The position numbers and the translations under genes are program-made. A DNA stretch of 64,000 bases from Pholiota molesta. Taxonomy: Eukaryota; Basidiomycota; Agaricomycetes; Agaricales; Strophariaceae. The stretch is taken from contig JACGCK010000162.1 of assembly GCA_014925825.1 (NCBI GenBank), positions 36,638-100,637 of the forward strand. Direction: 5' to 3'. Position 1 is the stretch's first letter, and the number at the start of each line of letters is the position of its first letter. Shown here one piece after another: positions 58,301-64,000 of this stretch. The notes below the pieces were generated by a model. It ran no database searches. It was not told where the DNA came from and worked only from the letters and a program-made list of their open reading frames with translations.

Positions 58301-61300
58301 GCATCGCGCGAATCCACGCAGAATAGTGGGTCGATGGATCTGGTAGTGGTTCGTCATCATCTGTTGGCTCGGGCGTTGGCTCTCGAACAATCGTGTGCGT
58401 CGTGGGCACAAGGCGTTTGCGATTTGGCTGTTTGCCCGTATCTTCAATATCCATTAGTTGTGTCTCTTCCTCTACGCCTTCGCCTCTGGCCTTGAAGAAG
58501 TCGGTGACCTTGTTCTGCTTGAACTTGTCCACAGCACCTGCTACGCGACGATGCAGCCAGTCGGGGTGGCGGATACGTGGGACAGGATTCGATACTTTCT
58601 GCATCGCTGCTGGGATGGTAATCAATTTCTGAATGACAGAGCCCAGACGCTCAATGTAATAGTTCCAGTCCAATATCGAACGAAGCTGGAAATCAACAAG
58701 AGCACTATCCTTGAGCCAACGTCGGAGGTATGTTCGTTTTACGCTCTCCTCAGCTGAGAAGATGGCAACTGGTACTGCACGCTCAGTGACAGGCGCACCC
58801 ATTGGCTTCGCAGAGATGATGAATTTGCAAGCCAGACCTTTGTCCTTCACCATCTGGTCACCGAGGAACTCGGCCAGGCGCTTTGCGGTGCTGATAGAAG
58901 TCGACTTCTGACCACCGTATTCTGCGAGAGTCTTAGACATGCTCCGATTTTCGGCGATGAGCTCGACTAATTCATCGTCTGTTAGATTCTCGGCTTTGCT
59001 GAAGAGGATGTCCAGCCATTGATCAGCTACTTGAGCCACAGCAGCGTAACACTCCTGTGTCGTTGTACCTAGGAGGAATTTCTCGAAGATTTGTGATTGG
59101 AAGATCTTGATGAGTTGCAACTCGCCTCGACGTTTCACCTCGAACCCTTTGAGTTCGGCGAGCGAGCCGTCGTCATTGAACACTGCATAACGTTTCTTGA
59201 GCAGTTTGTCTTCCTCCTTTGACGAGGGTAAGATCATCGCCCTGTATGGACCGTCGAGTTCGAAGAAGATTGAGTTTTCGCTGTGGACCTTATATTCCCC
59301 GGATTCCTCGTCGAGATCATGATATTGATGGTTGGTGAATTTATCGTATACGAGGTGGTTCAACATCGTACAAGGGTAGGAAAAGCCGATTGATTTGCCG
59401 TTCGCCAACTTGAACTTGAAGTTCTCGGGAAAAACGCCAGGAAGCATGCACCAAATACCGTCGGTATCCAATTCCAGCGGGCGTCCGACCTGTTCAACCA
59501 AAGCACGCGCCATCTGGATGATAGTTGCGCCAGTCAAGCAAGTAATGCCGGCCATCTCCATCGAGTGCCATCGTGCGCCCTTTCGCATGACATATCCGTA
59601 GAAGGAGTTGAGGATGCACTTGTGAGCTAATTGAAGCGAGTCATAGAGCACGATCATTTTCTTCGCTTCGTCGACCTCCGCAATTGACCGCCCCTCGGTC
59701 GTCACGGTGTCCAGAGTCTTCTTCCAGGTCTTGTGCAGGCCTTTATATTCGTATCGACGATCTCTGAAACGGCGCACAGTATCCACGTAGAATGGATTCT
59801 CCCTCTGGCAGACGATCGACTCCCTCGTCTCGACTTTGGTGTCCTTTGTCTTCTTATAGACCTTCCGTGAATAGTCACCCAGGCGTTTGTGCAACAGGGC
59901 TGTTTGCTCAGCTGCCGCGAGATCTGCGAATCGCCTTTGGGGACCGCCAGGACGCCTGGAAGGGAAAGTTTCTTGGTTCAGAGCATGCTTGATCATGTTG
60001 AATTCGTCTCGGTGGGCCGGGAAGAATTCACCTCTCCACGCCCATTCCAATCGTCGGTCGCAGGTTTTTCCCGGTCGATTGTAGTCGCAGACGGCGCATA
60101 CAGCTTCATCGACCATCGAATCTGGTTGGAGGCGGTTAGACAACATGATGTTCGGGTACATGGCGGCGACATCGAGATGGTAGATCAGGGGTTTATCGGT
60201 GCGTTTGGGGTTATCTCGCATCAGCTCGAGGGCAGCAGTGATTTCGGCTTTCACTTCTTCGTAATTGGTGACTTGATCCAGGGAGCATTTGGATTCCTCT
60301 GTGACGCAAAATTTGAGAGCGGCATCGAGATCATCGATAAGCTGAGCGGATGAGCATCGAGAAAGAACAGAGCATGTAATAGTTCTTACCTGTTGACAAG
60401 CAGAAGGGACGATTTTGAAGTCTGTTGCAATGTCACTTCTGAAAACGCCAGCTTCTAAGGCTTCTACGTGTCCGCCGACATAAGTTTCCGAGGCGAGCAA
60501 GTGTCCGTCGTACATGTTTCCGTGAGCTTCTTCATGCCTATTAGGCATAATGATATGGCCTCGGTAGGCTTCGACCTAGAGCATTCTGGAATGAAGTCAA
60601 GAGTTGAGATATCGGGCGAAGACGTACCATGAGAAGGGTTTCGCATAGGGTCCCACTTCCTTTCCTCAATACCTCATCTGGATTCAGAGGAATGATGTTG
60701 CACAGCGAGAAGATAAATGGATGCACATATTTCATGTACAAATAATAGGTGGCCACCGCATCGGAAACGGAGTATTGCGCAAGGATTTGCGGAAATTCCA
60801 TGGCATATCTACGCAAACTCTCAGTAAGGTTTTTGGTGTTCCGGATGAAAGGTGTGCGTACGGAGTCATCAGCTCTGGATCGAGCTCAATAGGGTTGTAT
60901 CCAAGCTTTGCTGTTGTCACTGCCTTCAAGCCTTGACTGCCTTGCGGTAGGTATGAATCGCGCTTTACCCAGCGGAAGCAGTCCATATGGACACATGTCC
61001 TGCTCTTGTATTCATCTTCGGCATCCTTCGCGAAGCCCGTTTCGAGGAACATGTCGATTCCGTTGGCTTGCGAGCGGGCATCCAGAAAGGGGAAATCGAA
61101 GAAGTCACCGTTGAAAGTCGCCATAACAGTCGGCTTCACGTCTTGAATATGAGAAAGAAGCGTTTGATAGTTCCAGCCTGTCCCAGCATTAATGAAAAGG
61201 ACCCAAAGCAGATATAAATTGAGAGCCTACCTCGTCTGGTTCATTGAAGATGATGAAAGGGCCTTCATATCCATCCTTGGGAGTATATTCGAAATCTTCA

Positions 61301-62477
61301 ATATCTTCACCAACAATCTCTCGATTCGTGATTAAATATCCTTGACCATCCACCATATAAGAAATCATCATAACTTGATCAATAGCTTGGTCGGGAAACT
61401 TGAGGGGGGCCTTGGTGGTTTCGATATCGTAGGCCATCACCACTGGGTCTGCACGTTTAACACGCTCCGGAATTAGGCTGAAAGATGGGCGGCCTTCAGT
61501 GAAGGTGACCGCATACCAGAGTCCCACTCGAATCTCGTTGTCGATAGCCACTCGCAAGTAGTAAGGCACGTCGTATTCGCGGATATCAATGATACATTCA
61601 CGAGGGTCCTGGTCCTTAGCTGTCGTGCCTTTTCCTGAGCGCCCGCCTACTCCCATCTCGCCTTCTTCGTCTTCGAATTGGATGTCCATGCTTGCATCCG
61701 TCGTAGCGCGAATAACTTCTGCGTATGCGTCCACGGCGTCTCGTTTGGCGCTGTTAGCAAGAGCTAGAGGCATGATTTCGCGTCGTATAGACAAGAGATC
61801 AGAAACGTTTCGAAAGCAGAGTTGCAGATATAATCGGCGATGGCCCATAAGGTGGTTTGGTAGTTTGAGATCCTCCTTCTTAGTTCGAACGATGCGACAA
61901 ATAAGTCCTTCGTATTTCTTGTTCAGCCATTCTTCAATCATTGTTTCTGTCCCGGTCTAAGATGTATGAGTTTTGTGATAGATGCGTGAAGGTCATCATA
62001 AACTTACTTTGCAAGCGATATAGAAATAAGGCTCGTACTGAAAGGTGCATTTGAACATGCCTCCATCATCTTGGATGAAGTAGAAATCAACAGCAGCCTT
62101 CCCAGATGGCCAATCCGGGTCTTTAACGAGGGTCTATGCGCGTAGTCATTTAGCGCAGAAAACAATCCAGAGCTCGACGAACTCACGGGATGCATGTTGA
62201 TCAACCAGCCTTCCTTCCGAGGCCCTTGGTCTGCCTTGGAAAATCCAAGCTTCTCGTCCACCTCATCTGCTTGTTGAACCTTCTCGAATCTCTCCGCAAG
62301 CTGCGTCCCATCGTCTTCGCGTACAGGCGCTGCGTCACCTGGCTTTGTACCGCCGCCTCGTCCTCTGCCTCGTCCACCGCGCCAGGAGCTGCCGCCACGG
62401 TATGTTGCTCGAAAGTTGCCTCGTCCACCTCGTCCACGTGTCGAGGTCAAACCGAATGTTGATTGGCCTCTCGCCAT
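55356..62477 (-). CDS. POL2: DNA polymerase epsilon catalytic subunit A
   Basis: Leading-strand replicative polymerase. ATG 62477 starts an RG-rich N-terminus. Exonuclease motifs are AYDIETTK (61430), [12 protein letters not shown] (61105) and [11 protein letters not shown] (60760). Polymerase motif A is [17 protein letters not shown] (60165), motif [18 protein letters not shown] (59590) and motif [12 protein letters not shown] (59475). [10 protein letters not shown] segment precedes the inactive second polymerase/exonuclease half. The C-terminus has two Cys clusters: [13 protein letters not shown]...CNQCGAEY and [18 protein letters not shown] (55780-55540). Removing the last intron (about 55395-55450) gives the tail [10 protein letters not shown] and TGA at 55356. 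About eight introns; roughly 2,200 residues, normal for the family. Long exons at 60548-57852 and 57663-55351. Confidence 0.97.
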
Positions 62478-63012
62478 GGTGAGGCCGTTTCGTGGAGGAA
62501 AGTGAATGTGGAAAGCGTAATTTTGATTTCCAATTCGTCACAGAACGCGTACCGTCACAATGTCATGAGAAATAGTCACGCGTCGCAAACTTGCAGCAGT
62601 TGCGAGCAATCGACGAGCAATACTTATTACATACTGGTGCTCCCAGAAACATATGCTGTCCATGATAATTCTAATCTAGAAGTGTGATCATAAAATAATA
62701 GTTTAATCTTTCATACATACAAATACATAAAAGACATCGTATTCATAGCCATTGCATTGGGACTACACATGTGGGAGCATAACAAGAGAAGGAAAGGGAG
62801 ACAAAATGGGATGTAAAAAGATAAATCATCAAATACAAAGCTAAAATTAGTCGAGAGATGAACAGAGAGAGGACAGGAGGTGAAGAAAACAAAATAGAAG
62901 AAAACCGGAGACATCAACACTCGTCCTCTTCCTTAACCGTAAACCCTCCTCCCCAGCGTCCAGCACCAGACCATGCCCCGCATGGTCCACCGCATCTATA
63001 CTCGGGCGAGGC
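62478..63012. other. Polymerase epsilon promoter and Ase1 3' UTR
   Basis: No coding gene recognised. ACGCGT (an MCB-like cell-cycle element in yeasts) is not present as a perfect core, although ACGCGTACC occurs at about 62545 and CACGCGTCG at about 62578, both close upstream of the polymerase start. Confidence 0.4.
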
Positions 63013-64000
63013 TTAAAGCTCTCCCGACGCGCCTGGTGGCTTTAACCACCGCAGCGCCTTCTGCGCCCCATAAGTCGCGCCTGCGCTCGGCGCCCGATAT
63101 CCCGCCGACGCGGCGCGCCCATAAGCACTAGGTACAGTACCCACACCCGCACTGTAGATTACGCTACTTGGCATGCGCCCGTGGCCCAATGCATGGTGTT
63201 GCGTGCCGGGTTTAGGAAGGACCATCGCCAATGCAGCGGGGCGCGGGAGCGAAGAGCCCCCCGCTCGTCGGCATCTTGCTGGGTATCTTGGTCGGCGATG
63301 CGGAACGTGGGATACCCCCGCTACCAGAGTTCAGCCCACGGTGTGCTCCCAGAGGCGCCCTTGCGCCTCCGCTGCTCACTGCCGCTCCGTTCTCGCCAAT
63401 GCGCTGACGCTTGTTGGGTACACTGTTACTACCCGCGCCGAGTGAAGCGCTCGAGCGTACGGCAGGGGTAACGACACCCGTTCGTACGCCAGGCATATAT
63501 CCAGCATGGCCTGTCGGCGTAGTAGCACGAGCTGGGACAGAGCCTGCCCTGCCAGCTGGGCGGCGCTTATTCTCCTTCTCCTGATCTGCGGCATCGAGGG
63601 CCTCATTGAGAATGTCCATGAACCGTGCACCGTGCACGAGGAATGGACGGCCGGCGTCTTCTTCCCATGCCGGAATGGAAATTGATAAATCTTGCTCAAG
63701 CTATATTATGAGGATCATTGAATCGGCGAACTGAATGCATTGGAAAGGAATGTAGGCTACATACCCGAGGTTTTTCCTTTGAGACCCTCTTGCGCATCTT
63801 CTCTTCGCGCAAGAGACGCCCAGGATCGCGTGATCCACGACCAGTGAGTCGCGATTGATCTGCTGCGGATGCCGCAAGCTCCTTCTCCTCCCACAGATGT
63901 CAAAGTATTTCTTGATTGATGCGAGCAAGGGCGCTTGACTCTCCTTTCGTCTTTCAGGCGCTTGACTTCATCTCGTGGATAGTCAGAAGCTCTTCGGTAA
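63013..64000 (-). CDS. Microtubule-bundling protein Ase1/PRC1/MAP65, C-terminal part, with apparent frameshifts
   Basis: Spindle-midzone microtubule crosslinker; the 5' part lies beyond the window. Recognisable: EVKRLKDERRVK, LASIKKYFDIC, WEEKELAASAADQSRLTGRG and EEKMRKRVSKEKPR (63920-63768). After a short intron come LEQDLSISIPAWEEDAGRPF, GARFMDILNEALDAADQEKE and a basic Ser/Gly/Pro-rich tail ending KALRWLKPPGASGEL, TAA 63015-63013. These blocks lie in different frames: two or three single-base shifts between 63900 and 64000 and one at the G6 run near 63260. The protein on either side of each break looks well conserved, so assembly or sequencing indels are more likely than true decay. Confidence 0.7.

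Overview
This window is nuclear DNA of a filamentous basidiomycete, most likely an Agaricomycete mushroom. The genes carry many short GT-AG introns of about 45-65 nt. The families present (KDZ transposons, DUF6534 membrane proteins, adenylate-forming reductases, psi-type fatty acid dioxygenases, stand-alone plant-type O-methyltransferases) are typical of that group. No rRNA, convincing tRNA or CRISPR array was found.

Layout. 1-1857: 3' part of an O-methyltransferase gene (+). 3043-23197: a heme-peroxidase-type fatty acid dioxygenase gene (+), split into 3043-5247 and 22315-23197 by a 17.07 kb insertion (5248-22314) with a 9-bp direct repeat GGGTTTTAT at both edges. Removing the insert and one repeat copy restores the exon in frame. 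23635-26329: MFS monocarboxylate-type permease (+). 26418 to about 27977: acyl-CoA delta-9 desaturase with cytochrome b5 (-). 29670-31090 and 31657-33266: a decayed and an intact secreted lactonohydrolase (+). 33714-36357: unassigned coiled-coil protein (+). 36562-39366: mitochondrial aconitase (+). 41513-43535: delta-12 desaturase (+). 44389-45795: peroxisomal enoyl-CoA isomerase (-). 47357-48880: DUF6534 membrane protein (+). 50481-54489: adenylate-forming reductase (+). 55356-62477: DNA polymerase epsilon catalytic subunit (-). 63013-64000: C-terminal part of an Ase1/PRC1 microtubule bundler (-).

The insertion is the most unusual part. It carries a KDZ-superfamily (Kyakuja-Dileera-Zisupton) transposase gene and five accompanying spliced ORFs of unknown function. 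Long satellites of short palindromes lie toward both ends. In the parts I indexed, neighbouring palindromes are 29 or 39 bp apart, in arrays whose sequences have otherwise diverged. The transposase gene is itself split by a 3.66 kb foldback element (10525-14186), which is almost entirely two inverted arms and has its own 9-bp target duplication, GTGTCATAC. Excising it on paper restores the transposase frame. The order of events is therefore readable: dioxygenase gene, then KDZ element, then foldback element.

Outside the insertion, several genes could act on unsaturated fatty acids (delta-9 desaturase, delta-12 desaturase, fatty acid dioxygenase, delta3-delta2-enoyl-CoA isomerase). An O-methyltransferase, a carboxylate transporter and an adenylate-forming reductase lie in the same 55 kb. 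Whether this is functional clustering is inference only. Polymerase epsilon, aconitase and Ase1 are housekeeping genes. All gene models were read by eye from splice signals and family resemblance, so individual exon borders may be off.
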